A stretch of 64,000 nt of DNA from Coprinus comatus (Eukaryota > Basidiomycota > Agaricomycetes > Agaricales > Agaricaceae), in assembly GCA_034638255.1 (NCBI GenBank), contig JAWPGT010000058.1:62001-126000 (forward strand). Direction: 5' to 3'. Every line of letters begins with the position of its first letter. Position 1 is the first letter of the stretch. The notes below the pieces were generated by a model that was given only the letters and a program-made list of their open reading frames with translations, searched no databases and was not told the DNA's origin. Shown here in pieces: positions 36,377-48,833 of the stretch. Position numbers and translations under genes: made by a program.

Positions 36377-38701
36377 GGTAGTCGTGTAATACGATGTATG
36401 TATGTGTCCGTGGAGTGCTTGAGTGAGTTAAAGAGTGTGGACTCCCAACTTCCAAACGTTTTTATGCTATTAGGTAGTTCTATTATTACTGTAATTACAT
36501 GGCGGTGTCGTACATTTGGGTGAGGATAGTATAGTATTATTCTTACCTGAGAACGACTCCGAGTAATCTGAACAAGAAGGCACACGCCACTGTACTGCTT
36601 ATAATCATCATTCAAGCTTTCCAATGGGAGTCATTGATAGTCATTCCAAATGTCACTGGAAGTCCATATTCGATGTCAATGGAGCCTCCTATTCGAAAAG
36701 TTGACACCCTGATGATGTTATAACGTATGGGTATAGTTATGTATATTCTTCACAGCCACTCAGCTATTACTATTTAAACCTTCCTTCTTTTCTTTCTTAC
36801 TCAGTTTCTATCAACTGAGTCTCTATCTGCTAGATGATTACAATGGAATTTGAATCCGGTTTTTGTACCCACCCCCAGTCTTTCTAATTTTCAATAATGC
36901 TTACTGTCAAACTCCCGGGTAGTGGTATGGATACTACTTTATGTCAAGGGTATGTTTTATATAGTCAGTTGATCGATTAATTTCGTCAATATCCAGGGGA
37001 GCGGAAGAATATCGAAGATGACTCCACGTCTGTATGGCTACTACTAGATAGGTGGAGTTCGCGAATTCGGGTGATGTACTTGTACAGAGTTTTGATGAGA
37101 GAAACACTATGGGTTGCTGAACCCTAGTTTGAAAGCAAGATAACAGGACCCTTCTAATTCTCATGATTCTCTTTGCACTGGGGTCAATTTTACATCTCAG
37201 AATTTTCAATTTGTCGATATCAATGGTAGCCTGTATTCCATTACAGATGTCAACTTCAAGATGTACTTAAAAATAAGTATTTACTTAAGTTAGTTAGTAA
37301 GTCGGAGAAAACTTCCGGAAGATCCTGACTTTGAGAATGGAAGCTTCTAGCCACTGGATAAATAAATGTACCTTATGCTATAAGTCCTCGGCCTCAGCGC
37401 TTCAACATTCGCCTGGCACTTTACTCTCACCGTACATGTCGATGAGCTGTTGTGTCACAATTTATATCTAAAAATAAAACCTGTTTTGACACACCACTAT
37501 CACTTGACACGATCAATTATTCCATTTTTCCCCCTCAGTTTTTAATTCTATAAAAACAGTGTAAATTTGCGTACATAGTATCAGTACCAGTATAAAAAGC
37601 TTGAAAGCCACATAGTGAGAAATGCATGCTTAAGAAGAAATTTACTGATAAAAAATCAGAGATCAATGAAATCTCAAAAGTAGACGACTTTTATAATTAT
37701 TCTATCCTTCTTATTTCTAAACCAAACAAATTCAAATTTTGCACACAAATGGTCGGGAATGCTCGCTATATATTTGCGGATTTTGACATGAGTCACATGC
37801 TGTTTGAGCATTCTACAGTAGTTTTTGCAATGAGTGACAACTTGTATACTCAAAGGTGGTGACGATGGATTTTGATGCGTGTGTCACATAAGATCACGGT
37901 GTGTCAATTGACGCTTTCCCTCTCATAGTTCAATTTTCAGATTTTTTCACTTTTATCTTTTTCTCCCAAAGACATTCATAAGCATTCATAATTGAGTTCA
38001 CAGCATATTTATACAATTTACTTATTAATTAAATGCTTCAATGAGTCTTGAAAAAATAATACAGTTTCGTGTGTCAAGTGACGGTGTTACACTGTACTTG
38101 TTGCTAGCCGCTCATTTTGTAATTGCATGAGCCGGGACCACCGTAATATCATGATCATCTTCTGTAGGAAAGCAACCAGTGTAATTTACGAATAATGTCC
38201 ATCCCGATAAGCTTCACGACCATGCCCTACACGTACTTTTACACATACTCATTTGTCCAAGAATTCGAGTCTTTACTGGTATCCTCTTTGTTATAATCAC
38301 TCAGAAATAGAACAATGGACACTGTTCTGTCATCGATCAATTATGTTGAACGATATAGCTCAGATATAGCTACACTCAGATTTCGCTTCCGGCTGCTTTT
38401 CATGCAAGCATAAAAATAGATCTGTACGACGGATTCTAAATAAAATCTATGTAACACAGAAAGGAGATAATTGCAAAAAACGAGGGAATGGGAATATTGC
38501 TCGTAAAAAATGAAAGAAAAGGAGAGAGAAAAGAGAACGCCCAATGTCCAGAAAGCAATTCCCAACTGAATAACCAAGGATTCTAGATATCTAGAGTAAA
38601 GAAGAAAAAAAAACTGTGCGCAAGTCCAAGATAACGGATACTAGGAGATAAAGTGGCGGGCCCAAGGAGTAGAGTAGCTGTTGTCAGATTGTTCCTTACA
38701 A
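36377..38701. other. Intergenic, with P4 promoter and a repeat
   Basis: 36380-36800 is the duplicated P4 upstream region. 37488-38090 is bounded by an imperfect inverted repeat (listed separately). I see no supported gene in the rest. Confidence 0.45.
37488..38090. repeat. Possible MITE with imperfect inverted ends
   Basis: Left ACACCACTATCACTTGACAC and right GTGTCAAGTGACGGTGTTAC are inverted matches apart from a 3-base gap and a mismatch. AT-rich interior of about 600 bp, no clear target duplication. Confidence 0.4.
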
Positions 38702-39446
38702 TCAGAGTTTGCTTGGTGTCTCAGGACGTTCGGGACGGTACTTGGCCATCTCATTCTCCTTTTTGACATAACCACACTTCTCATAGAACGCTGTCACATA
38801 ACACGTGTAAGCCACAAGTAGAACTCGATAACAGAGAAAACGCGAAAAACACTCACGGATATTCTTATCGCTACAATTCAAAATTGTCTTATAACATCCC
38901 TCTCTCTCACTAATCCCAGTCAAAGCTTGAATAACCCTCAATCCAAGTTTCTTTCCTTGAACTTTAGGATTGACAGCAATATCTTCAATATGACCAACGC
39001 TTCCCAATCCTCTCAAGAATTTATGTTCAATGAACACAGCACCGACAGCAATAATTTGGTCACTGTATTTATCGACAATTACGAGGGTGTAATTGGTACG
39101 AGGGCATGAACGAAGAAGATCGAAACGAGCTTGATAAGCTGAGAATCCTGGGTCTGAGACGGTTGTAAGGACGGAAAGAACTGAGAGGTGAGAACGGTGG
39201 TAGTCTGTTCGGGCAAGGGGACGAATCTAAATAACAAAAATAGGAGATACGTGTCAATTCCTTAGGACAATTTGCATTTTATGGAGACAAACGTACGTGT
39301 AAATCGGTATGCAACTCCCTCCTGACTTGAGCAGGAATAATATCGGGAGAGAACAATAATTCAAGTTGACTGTCCTGAGTCCACTTGGGGTATTGAGATT
39401 CAACAGTTGGGGAGCTAGGGACAGAGACAGAAGTTGAAGACTGCAT
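38702..39446 (-). CDS. GNA1: Glucosamine-6-phosphate N-acetyltransferase
   Basis: Cytosolic GNAT-fold enzyme that acetylates glucosamine-6-phosphate with acetyl-CoA, a step towards UDP-GlcNAc and chitin. The start MQSSTSVSVPSSP at 39446 is followed by an exon ending DLHVRLSP, then RSHLSVLSVLTTVSDPGFSA, FIEHKFLRGLGSVGHIEDIA and the acetyl-CoA loop VNPKVQGKKLGLRVI. A 57-bp GTGAGT intron separates NCSDKNI from PFYEKCGYVKKENEMAKY, the conserved C-terminal signature of GNA1. Length (about 195 residues) is a little above yeast because of the N-terminal extension. The gene looks intact. Confidence 0.9.
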
Positions 39447-40287
39447 AGTCGAAGAAGGAGAGTTGTAAAGCAAGCAGTGGGAGTTGAAAGAGGTGGAAGG
39501 GAGAAAAGAACGTTGGTGATTGTTGCGCTCTTTATATACTTTTGGCACAAACAACGACGTCACACAGCCACCCCGCTCATAACCCTGTTTCAACCGCACA
39601 GCCACCACCGTCCTCTCAATGTTACCCTCATTGCCCCGCAGCGCCCACCGTTTCACCACAACCAGGGACACTCGCTTGTGTGAGCTCAGGAGATGGTCTG
39701 TGCACAAAGCATTGCCATATATAAATTTATCTTTGATCCAATTAATGGACGAACGTTCGCAAGAAGTCGTATAATAGCGACAAATGATGTTTAATCCAGT
39801 TAATTTACAAGTACAGCAGAATATGTACATGATGCGACCCCCTATATATTCTTACACTCCTAATCTATGCTTTTCCTTCCTGTACTAGCAGAGAATGAAA
39901 AAAAAAAACGATGTCATGAAATGTAAAGCTAGTGTGTGTTATATATATGAAATGATGATAATGATGGGACGAGAGTGAGAAAGGGGGGGATCTCAACAGA
40001 CGACTAGCATCTGCCACCCAAATAAGAAAACAAACAAACAAACAAAAAGCACAAAGAAATCATCGCATGCACGTAAAAGATCATGAACGAAATCCATCTT
40101 GCAAGAGCAGTAAAGAAAACTTCTCCAGACATCTATCAAAGACGACGAGGAAGGGAAGTCTCACCACTCCTACATGCATGCAGTATAAGGGCTACACAAA
40201 ATTGAACCAACGCTCGCGCCGATCCACCGCCACCGCTTTTCATGGGAAACAATGGAAAGAAATGACCCAGTAGAAAATAGAAACCAT
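39447..40287. other. Intergenic between GNA1 and the AA9 gene
   Basis: Presumed GNA1 promoter and AA9 3' UTR. Simple repeats (AAAC units near 40028) but no gene. Confidence 0.45.
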
Positions 40288-41431
40288 TTACTGGTGGCTC
40301 TTGCCGAAGGCAATGTTCCTCATAATCCGACTGTAATGCCTGGGGTAGTATTGGAGAGAACCAGTCTCTTCAATGGCAGGTGCGGTAATGGGTTCGCTCC
40401 TCTTCCTTAGCTTGCACTTGGTAGAACCCGCAGCTCCACCACTGTTGCTGTTGTTGTTGTTAGGCGTAGAGGTGGATGTGGAAGTAGAAGCGGAACGTGT
40501 GGAAGAAGCAGTCCTTGTAGCAGTGTTCGAACTGGCGGCGGGACTTGATGATCCGGAACCAGAACCGGTGTTATCACCAGCAGCGGGGGCAGCACCGTTG
40601 ACAAAAGAAGCAATGTTAGGACCGGGGAAAGTGTATTGGGCACGGGTGTTGAAAACGTCGGGAACGAGGATTCCTTTGTCGTTATCGCTGTAGCCGCCAG
40701 GGAAGGTGACGGTTTCGTCATCTCGGGGAGCACCAGTACCATTACCACCGATCTTGATTTGAGCACAACCGGGGTAGAATTCGGCACCACCAAGAGAAGT
40801 ACCGAGATGGAGGGCAATGATTTCGTGACGGATGAGGTATTCACCGGGGCGGATGTTGTTGGGGAGCTTGACTGTGGACACACCGCCTCTCACTATAACA
40901 CACGAATGTCAGTTATTTTCCAGTGGAAAAATAAAATAAAACGTACTGAGATCGGCTTGTGCCCAGTTACCATCGGCTTTGCGACCAGTCTGTTCAATCT
41001 TGAACCATTTGGCGTTCGAAGGATTGAATTGGCTACACGAAGATGATCTGCAAGAAGCCATGTAAGTCAACATCGGGCCCGTGTTGTGAGGCCACTAAAA
41101 AACATTCAACATCTTATTCGTTATATAAATGAAAAGAAAAACTCACGTTGCTGAGATCACCACCTTTCCAATCGAAAGTGATAGTATCACCGGGTTGAGC
41201 GTCACCAACGAGTGCAGCATTACCAGCGTTCTTGCCGCAAGTCATAGCAGCATTGTTTGCACCTTTGATAGGACTCGGATCAGAAATTTGGCGAATGATG
41301 CTCGGGCTGTTTCTTCCTTGGGGAACATTTCCTTGGAAAGACTTTCCAGCAATTGTGACCTTTGAGAGATGACCATGGGCAGAGGCATAGGCGGCAGCGA
41401 GGAGGGGTACGAAGAAAGTAGCAACCTTCAT
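40288..41431 (-). CDS. AA9 lytic polysaccharide monooxygenase
   Basis: Secreted copper enzyme that oxidatively cleaves cellulose or related glucans. The ATG at 41431 gives the signal peptide MKVATFFVPLLAAAYASA, so mature protein starts at His (HGHLSKVTIAG), the first copper-brace ligand. The second His is in WPHNTGPM, and the axial Tyr motif is FYPGCAQIKIGG. The flanking motif HEIIALH is also present. Two short introns interrupt the catalytic domain. After it comes a Ser/Thr-rich linker of about 70 residues (SASTSTSTSTPNNNN) and a basic tail (KCKLRKRSEP). No CBM1 is present, and no clear GPI hydrophobic end is seen. All active-site residues are intact. Confidence 0.92.
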
Positions 41432-43736
41432 GATGAGGTAATAAGAAAGTACTGCGAGTTTAAAGCGGGGTGAGAGAAAAAAACGTGGTTAATGCAAGGT
41501 TGACAAAAAAGGGACACGTTGATGAGATGTTAAAGACAGGAATTGAAGGACTATCAGTGTACTCTTCGCACAGCGAGGAAAAAAAAAAGACTGGGAGGAG
41601 TTAGGGGGGCTGGCTGGTGCTGAAAGAAAGGATGAAAATTGACCATGGGCAGACTGAATCCAACTTAAATACCCTGTGCATAATGCCAATTGTCCTATTA
41701 ACGCGACAATAGCCTTTTTCGCACTCCGCTCCGAAAGATGTTCCATTGGACCAATTAACAAACAAACTACAACACTTCTGCCTCAATGTCTCCGTGACAA
41801 CAGACCTTCGTCCATTCTTCCACCATTCTTAATTTTCCAGACAACTTGATCATAACCCTGATCGAGGAAAAAATCCTCTCAAAAACTAACAAATAACTTC
41901 CGTGAAATTTTCTATTCTACAAACGGAGAGAATTGACCGGCACCCTCCGGCACCCTGCTAACTCTCCATTCTATTCCAACTGGGGATACTCACAATGTTG
42001 ATTGTATCAGGGTCTAGATAATGTCCAGAGATTACGGAACGTTATATTAATTAGCTCCTATCTTAATATAATACTTTGTAACAATGTCCTCCTCTCGTCA
42101 TAAGCCGTTACAACTGGTATGAACATACTCATCCTCTTTAATCTCCATTCTAAATATGTACTGTGTAACTAACCACATTCATTCCGCTTAATCTTTACCA
42201 AGTTGCAGTCCATTTGCGACGATATTATCATCAATCAATAGTAAAAAAAAATTTCTTCATCAAAATCTAATCATTAAAAACTTTCCCCTCAATAATTTCG
42301 TTATACTCCACCTTCCGCCCCCAAGACTGTAAATAGACATATTCGTACTGGCTCTGAGACTAGTTCTATCGCATTACAACATAAGCTAAGAGACACTTCC
42401 AGTATGATCAATTGAAAAAAAACACTAATCAATCAAAGGTTGATTGATTATCATGGGGATCGAAAGTTTAAGGGATTAAGATTACTTACCAGTGGGCCTG
42501 GCTACTTCAACACTTTTCTTCGTTAAACAAGTTACATAGTACATGCTATGAAACCTCTTGTAAAAACACAAAAATATCTAAATATAGAACAAACGTCCAT
42601 CGGCACATTCCTACTTCCAAAACCGGTTTGACAGAACTGAAACTCCACGTACGCCGATGAAGCCGTTTCTTACCTGGAGTCTCTCACAGTGAACTAATCA
42701 ATTAGGAACTTTGAATTAATCAGCGCCTCGATTCTAGAAACCCTGTTCTGTTCCTACTTTACAGTCACAAGTGCAAGCCTAGGCGTTGTCCCTTCTTTAT
42801 TTTCCATAACAAAAGGCAATCTACATATAGAACAGTACTACTTATAGTTCAAGGTGAAATATAAGTGGAATGGAATGAAGGCCACACGACCATACGACCA
42901 CAAGACCACAACCCCAGCCGCAACGGTAAGTCGTGCGCGTGAGTCGTAACTATATAGAACACAAGGTGTCCACCGCAGATAACTCAAAATTCTATTTCAT
43001 ACTACTACATATATCCACTTAATCGTTATGAAGACTTCCATACATGTGTATACTCTTATACGTCCCGAGAGACGGAACCTGATCATGATCGCTATGCGCA
43101 TATAGGGATGTACCCCACTGGAACAAAAACGCAGTTTGAACGGACGCCGGTCGAAGATGACCGGAAACGGAGTTTTTTTTTTTCCGTCTCCTTGTCTTCA
43201 AAAATTGTCAACAAAGTCACTTGTGAAATGTAATTCCGACGTGGACATGATTCTCAGCCCCTCTGCTAACAAAACCAACTATAGCGACGACTCACTGTTC
43301 GTCGGTGGCTATTATTTCATTCATGGGGAAAGTAACGTGTTACTAATAACACTATGTATGATTATGTCTTTAATCACTATGTGTGTATTTCTAGGATATT
43401 TTTAGAGGGTCATAATTGAATTGGAACTTTGTGAACGTTATAGGCGTGTATATAGTACTTTAGTAGGGTGTCGGATGTCCGGTACCACCGCAGTAACATA
43501 CGTCATACAAGTGTGAGCAGTTTTCACGGCTGTTTCGCACCGCCGTATACGCCAGTAAACTGTTCCACCTGACATCTTTAACACGAGTTTCCGGACCAAC
43601 GGAACAGCAATGAATCATTCACTGATACATTCAACCTGTTACCTGGTTCACATCCTTCGCAATTGCATCTTCCTTCAAACACCTAAAAAGTACAATTACA
43701 ATCACTGAAACAGGCTTAACAACAATTGTTAACCTT
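41432..43736. other. Intergenic, no gene supported
   Basis: AT-rich 2.3 kb. The small frame at 43136-43405 (+) has one possible hydrophobic segment but no start context or homology I recognise. Presumed AA9 promoter on the right side of the gene. Confidence 0.4.
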
Positions 43737-45227
43737 TCAAATCCGTTTAACAATCTCCAAAAAATCTTTCAAAACATAATCAACTTCCCCACTCTCAATC
43801 ATCCCTTTAACCTTCTCTTCATCCATCATATCAACACTAGTGCCCATTTCTTCATCCAAACGTGGGATGTACACCGTAGTAATTCCTAAACTCCCAGCAC
43901 CACGCATATCAAACATATGTGCTGCAACCATAGCACACTTGTCTGGTGTTAATGAAAGATGACGTATAGTTTCAAGATATGTTTTCGGGTTCCTAGAACA
44001 AGATTCAGTAAATGTAGATGTATTGTGTGGGAGTGATGCCTGATGGTATAACGCACGGTTTGAATGTATCAAATAATTCCGTGGAGAAAATAGCATCCCA
44101 TGGTAATTTAGCGTGTTTCGCCTGCGGTTTTTTTGATGCAGAGGAGGGAATTAAACACGCAAAACCAATCGATGAATATACAATAAATCAACATACGGAA
44201 ATCAAAAATTAAGTTAAATACTCTCACCATATCGATGAGTAGCCTCATATTCCCATTGGAAAGGGGTACAATAATCTTCTTCTTCTTCAACTCATTCAAC
44301 GCATTAACAGCATCCGGCCAACCTAGAAATAATTATAACAAAAATATTAGTATTAAAACCTCAAGTTTAGGTTTTCGGAACCAGTAGTAAAACTGGGGAG
44401 ATAAAAATAATCCAAATAAGATACTAATAACACATGGCACGTACCTTCTAACCTATGCCACACGAGGTTTAACTCTCTTTTCTCTTCTTCTGTCCACGAG
44501 GATCCATATTTAGACCATTCAGGCTTAGTGAGCAGGTTATCCAGGATCTATAAATATGACCGGTAGCGGGACATTTTTATATCCAGTGGATGTTTGAGCG
44601 AGTCAAACAAGTGCCACGAGTGAGACAGTGATAATTAGTTTATGGATATTATAATTTGTGTTCAATATACGGACCTGACGGTGTAGAATGTCAACATTTG
44701 TGGGACCAGTACCACCTTCAAGTGCAATGCGACGTCTATTCATATTCATATTCATTTGATATTGAAAATCAATTAATTATGTCCGGCGTTCCAAGAGCCA
44801 TTGGTTAGTGTATTATATTGGAGTCATAAACGGAAAGGAAAGAAGGAGACCTGGAGAGAGAAAAAGAAAAAAAGAACTTACGTTCCCTCTACATACGCAG
44901 TCCTCCACTCTTGAGCGAATTTGGACCAATTAACAGAGTTTGGTTCTATAAAATATGCATGTAAGTATAACCGCGGAAGACGGATAATACACGATGAGCA
45001 TATTGAGTAAAACACATTAAAATGAAAGACGACTCACCAATACCATGTTTCTGTCCTAACTCTTTCAATTCACGTTCAACAGAAGTTCTCCAATCGACTA
45101 CGGTTCCAAATACATCAAATATAAACGCTTCTATATCCTTTAATGATCGTCTTTGCCTGGATTTGGGTTCGTAGTCTGAGACCAACTTGAATGTAGTATC
45201 CTGAGATTGTTGGTTTTGGTTTGTCAT
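43737..45227 (-). CDS. Type II haloacid dehalogenase (HAD superfamily)
   Basis: Predicted (S)-2-haloacid dehalogenase-like hydrolase. The start is MTNQNQQSQD at 45227. The nucleophile motif AFIFDVFGTVVDW (HAD motif I) follows a short basic leader. Later exons carry RRIALEGGTGPTN, the motif II serine in VPLSNGNMRLL, the Lys of motif III in FKPNPKTYLET and VAAHMFDMRGAGSLG of motif IV. At least five short introns. The fungal substrate is unknown; many such enzymes act on metabolic halo- or phospho-acids. The gene looks complete and ends at 43737. Confidence 0.82.
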
Positions 45228-46174
45228 GTGTATTGTGTTCGTGCTGGCAGTATATTGTAGAGATGAGATATATTGCAAGTATATACGCAGCTGATTATGT
45301 TATTATGTTTTAAACAGTGAGCCTCACGCGGAATTGTCATTGCGAGTGTTTTATTGGATGAGTGGTGATGACGTCATTGAGGATATTGACACATCGGTTG
45401 CCAGCCTGGAATTCTTCCACAGAATCCCTCACTCATGCACCCGGATGAACGCGGAATCCAAGGTAACGAAACACATGGTATGTTTTACATCTAGAGTTTA
45501 GGCGTCTGGTTTACTCTTCAGTATAAAGTGTGGAAACAAAAAGAATTGACGCCAGGTCTAGTAGCTGCCTGTTTCCGATGAAAGTCAAACACTTAGGGCC
45601 CTTTCGGGAAGCAGGTCTGCGCGAGACCTACCAGCCAAAAATGGAGACCTAGGTCTGCGTTCGGCAACTCTCAAGCTTGCAACAAACCAGCACCCGTTGT
45701 GACGATATATTAAAAATTATATTTTCACCCACGAAAAATCTACCCTTTGTGATATTCTCAAGTCATACCTGAAGTAGCTGTTAGATCTACAGATAATGCA
45801 GCTACACTATGCCACAAGTGGTCACTGGAACTGCACCCATCAATGATGCAGATTAGGAATGAAATCACGGTCTCGGATTTGGGTCAAGCGTAGGTCTGAT
45901 ACCTACGCTTGCGCGAGACTTGGTTCCCGAAAGGGCCCTTAATATCTGCCTTAGGTCTAATGTGAGAGACATTTTCAAATGCTCGTTCTTTATGCGGCTC
46001 TTGGTATCAAGTATTGAAAAGAAGAGAAGTCTGAGGATGATATCGAAGAAGCACATGAGGCACGTTGTGCGAACTCATACAGAATGTAGTGTAATCTTAA
46101 TCGAATTTCTTTTCAGTTACAATTTGCGGGATCCTTACTGACAATATTACACGTCCCCTGTGTTCTGCAAAGTA
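45228..46174. other. Intergenic between the HAD gene and MACPF P5
   Basis: Holds the HAD promoter and a MITE (45596-45938); otherwise nothing seen. Confidence 0.5.
45596..45938. mobile_element. PIF/Harbinger-like (Tourist-type) MITE, 343 bp
   Basis: Termini GGGCCCTTTCGGGAA and inverse TTCCCGAAAGGGCCC, followed inward by a GCGCGAGAC unit at both ends. Flanked by TTA on each side (45593-45595 and 45939-45941), the 3-bp TWA duplication of PIF/Harbinger elements. No ORF. Two AGGTCTG units occur near the left end and one near the right. Confidence 0.75.
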
Positions 46175-47853
46175 CTATGCATCTACTTCAACGCATTCAG
46201 TTCCTTCAGCCCTGCCATCGAATACCCCATCGCCCCTCTTTCTCAAATACTCTTCCAACATATCATTCCAAGTAAACTTGGGTGCATGGTGGTACGGTTT
46301 GTGGCGATATACAGGTGTACCGGATACTGGTGCTTGATAGTAGTATCTTGTGTTTCTGACATTATCCGTTATTCCCTGGTTAACGTAAGTTCTCTGTATC
46401 ATTTCGAGGGGGGAAAATAACATCATCAGGTATTGCCCAAGTTGACTCAGTCATACAGAGAAAAAGTGAAACGTACACCAGCAAAGGTAACACTAGCTCT
46501 TCCTTGTCCAGGCGCGCTCCCACCCGAACCATGTGAAAGTGCAAAATCAATTGGCGATCCATCATTAATCAACCAAAACCTATAGCATTCAAACACTGGT
46601 GAGCCTTGATCGATGCAACCAAAGAGCCTAAGAAGTTTAAATATGGTACGCACTCAACAGTCATTCTCCTATAATTATGGCTAAGTTCCCTCCCCCATTT
46701 AACTTTTTGCTCCGAAATTGTCGTTAGATTTGGATCTTCTGGAAGTCTATTCGGATTGATCTGACATATAGCACTCGATGTCCTCAATTCAAACTCTCCC
46801 CAATCCGATTCAATGCTCAATGTCATCGCGGTCCTATAAACTTGAGGATGAGTAGTGATGTACATAAACGCATTATACAACGGGGAATAAAAAGCTGCAA
46901 GTTCTCTATCATCTGCATCTTTAACAAGTTGCCAGAGTTCTATACATCCGAAACTTGTTATGTTTGGGTTTCGACGGCCAGTGTTGACCCAACTTGTGAA
47001 AGTGGGATAGGAAGAAGGATATTGCGAGCATGTATGTTCTGCCAATACATGTATATGCAGTTATGTTACTATCCATATCTCCTCCTCACAGTATAAAGTA
47101 AATGAAAGTACGTACCAATTGAAACCGTGCGCCGTATTGACATTCCACGATGACATGAGTCCCAAAAGTTGCAAAAAAGTTTTTATAATCCCTTATATCA
47201 TCATTGGTCTCCCTAAAAGGATTTGGTAACCTTTTAATCGACCTCGAAATATCAGCTTCATTCAATTTGTGAGATTCGGTTTTCAAAACGGCCGAATAGA
47301 CAGATGTTCCTTGACTGAATAATCCGAATTGATGTATTTCGAGGAAAGATTTTTGGTATGAGTATCGGACTGAACTTTCGGATCCAGTGACTGCACCGTA
47401 TTTAGCGTAGAGTGCGTTGTTATATTGGAAGGCATTGTCGACTGCACTTCCTGTAGTCCAAGTTTCAAAACCTTGAGTTGCACCTGTTTTGTTGGTAACG
47501 GTGATGGCTTGAGGTGAACTATAGGTAACACCGTCTAGCTCCTGTCACGTTAGGAAGTAGAAAGTTCTGTTGTAGGTTGATCATACCGATTGTGACCTGG
47601 AATGGCCGATCCTGGGGATTGACGTCGATAGCTGGGATCGGCCTTTTCACCGAATTACTGACCTACAGTTCGATTGAGAATCACATCACGGACGGTTGTA
47701 GAAGAGATTAGTGAGGATATATACAATACCGATATCCAAAGGTGTTGCAGTAGACAGATCGAGGGAATAGCCAATGTAATTCAAAGCTGGGAGGGGTAAT
47801 GCATTGGCATGAACTTCAGGTGAAGTCTGGTGTTCTGATTTCTCTTCAGCCAT
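46175..47853 (-). pseudogene. MACPF protein P5, internally deleted
   Basis: The ATG at 47853 and the first exon (LPLPALNYIGYSLDLSTA) are intact, as is the signature DYKNFFATFGTHVIVECQYG (about 47190-47130). The exon that in P2 and P3 carries VNNRFNA...GGIM and about 75 residues is missing. After the splice donor at about 47116 the sequence resumes in the segment equivalent to SYPLFTKW, with no acceptor in the matching phase. Downstream the copy continues normally to SDWGEFELRTSSAICQ, NDGSPIDFALSHGSGG and a TWNDMLEEYLRKRGDG tail. I call it a pseudogene on this ground. Confidence 0.65.
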
Positions 47854-48833
47854 AGTATTTTGGAATCGGGTTCAATATTGTCACCAAGTCTTTATACCTT
47901 ATATTGTAGCTTAGATCTCATGATTCTCTTTGCATTGAGGCAGTCAAACAGAATGCTTCTATAAAGCTGTGGCGATCTGAGAAGTTTGATCATGAAGGAT
48001 TAAATGAACGGGGTTTGCGTCATTGATTCTGTATCTTAGAATTCATCGACATTTGTAGGTTATCGGTGGGTATTCCATTGTAGACGTCAACGAGATGTAC
48101 TCAAAAGAAGGCTTCTGGAAGATCCTGGGACCTGACGTTGTGAATGGAAGCTTCCAGCCGCTGCCGATTAAATATATCCCATGTGCTGTAACCCCTCGGC
48201 CTCAACGTTTCGACGCTTGACACCATAACGTCAGGTGGTACCCCGTATATAATTAGATTTCCCCTGTATATGTACCAATGTCCGGCTAAAGAGAGAGCCT
48301 GAGCTCTTCACGTATATGTACAGACAATGCCATGTTAATATTGGACTGACTACCTACTTTTTTCTCTATACCTACATACCCGAGCCCTATTTACAGTGCA
48401 GATAATAAATGAGTGCAAGTTTCGGACTCTACTTTGTATAATGTAATAGCTGTCGTGTCTATTGTAAGGAATGTGTTCCTCCCATTACTTATTAACTCTC
48501 TTGCTTGAGTTTATTTATAGTACAAGTCTTACACTTTGAGTTTGCAAAATCACCCGAAAATCACCATCTTGGATTGTAGTAAGGTATGATCATTGCAGTA
48601 CTCAGTATCCGAGTTAATACCATGTATAAGCGTTTCATTTGTTGATGCATTTAAAATTATTTCTGGCTTCTGTTTGGATGGTAGTTTCAAATTATCCGTT
48701 TCAAGATAGCGTGTGAATGTTTTGATGGGTAATGACAACGACGTACTCGTAAATTGCTGCTTCTAAAGGTTCCGGTTTCTCCCTAACCTCACAAAGTACC
48801 GGTTTCCAATTGTTTCTTTCCAGACCAAAAACC
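47854..48833. other. Upstream region of P5
   Basis: Includes a stretch (48180-48230) similar to one near 37380-37420 upstream of P4, consistent with duplicated flanks. No gene. Confidence 0.4.

Noticed and set aside
40373..41046. Long plus-strand frames opposite the AA9 gene
   Set aside because: Shadows of the Ser/Thr-rich and catalytic AA9 coding sequence; no start context or domain.
43136..43405. Small plus-strand ORF as a gene
   Set aside because: No domain, no intron or promoter support.
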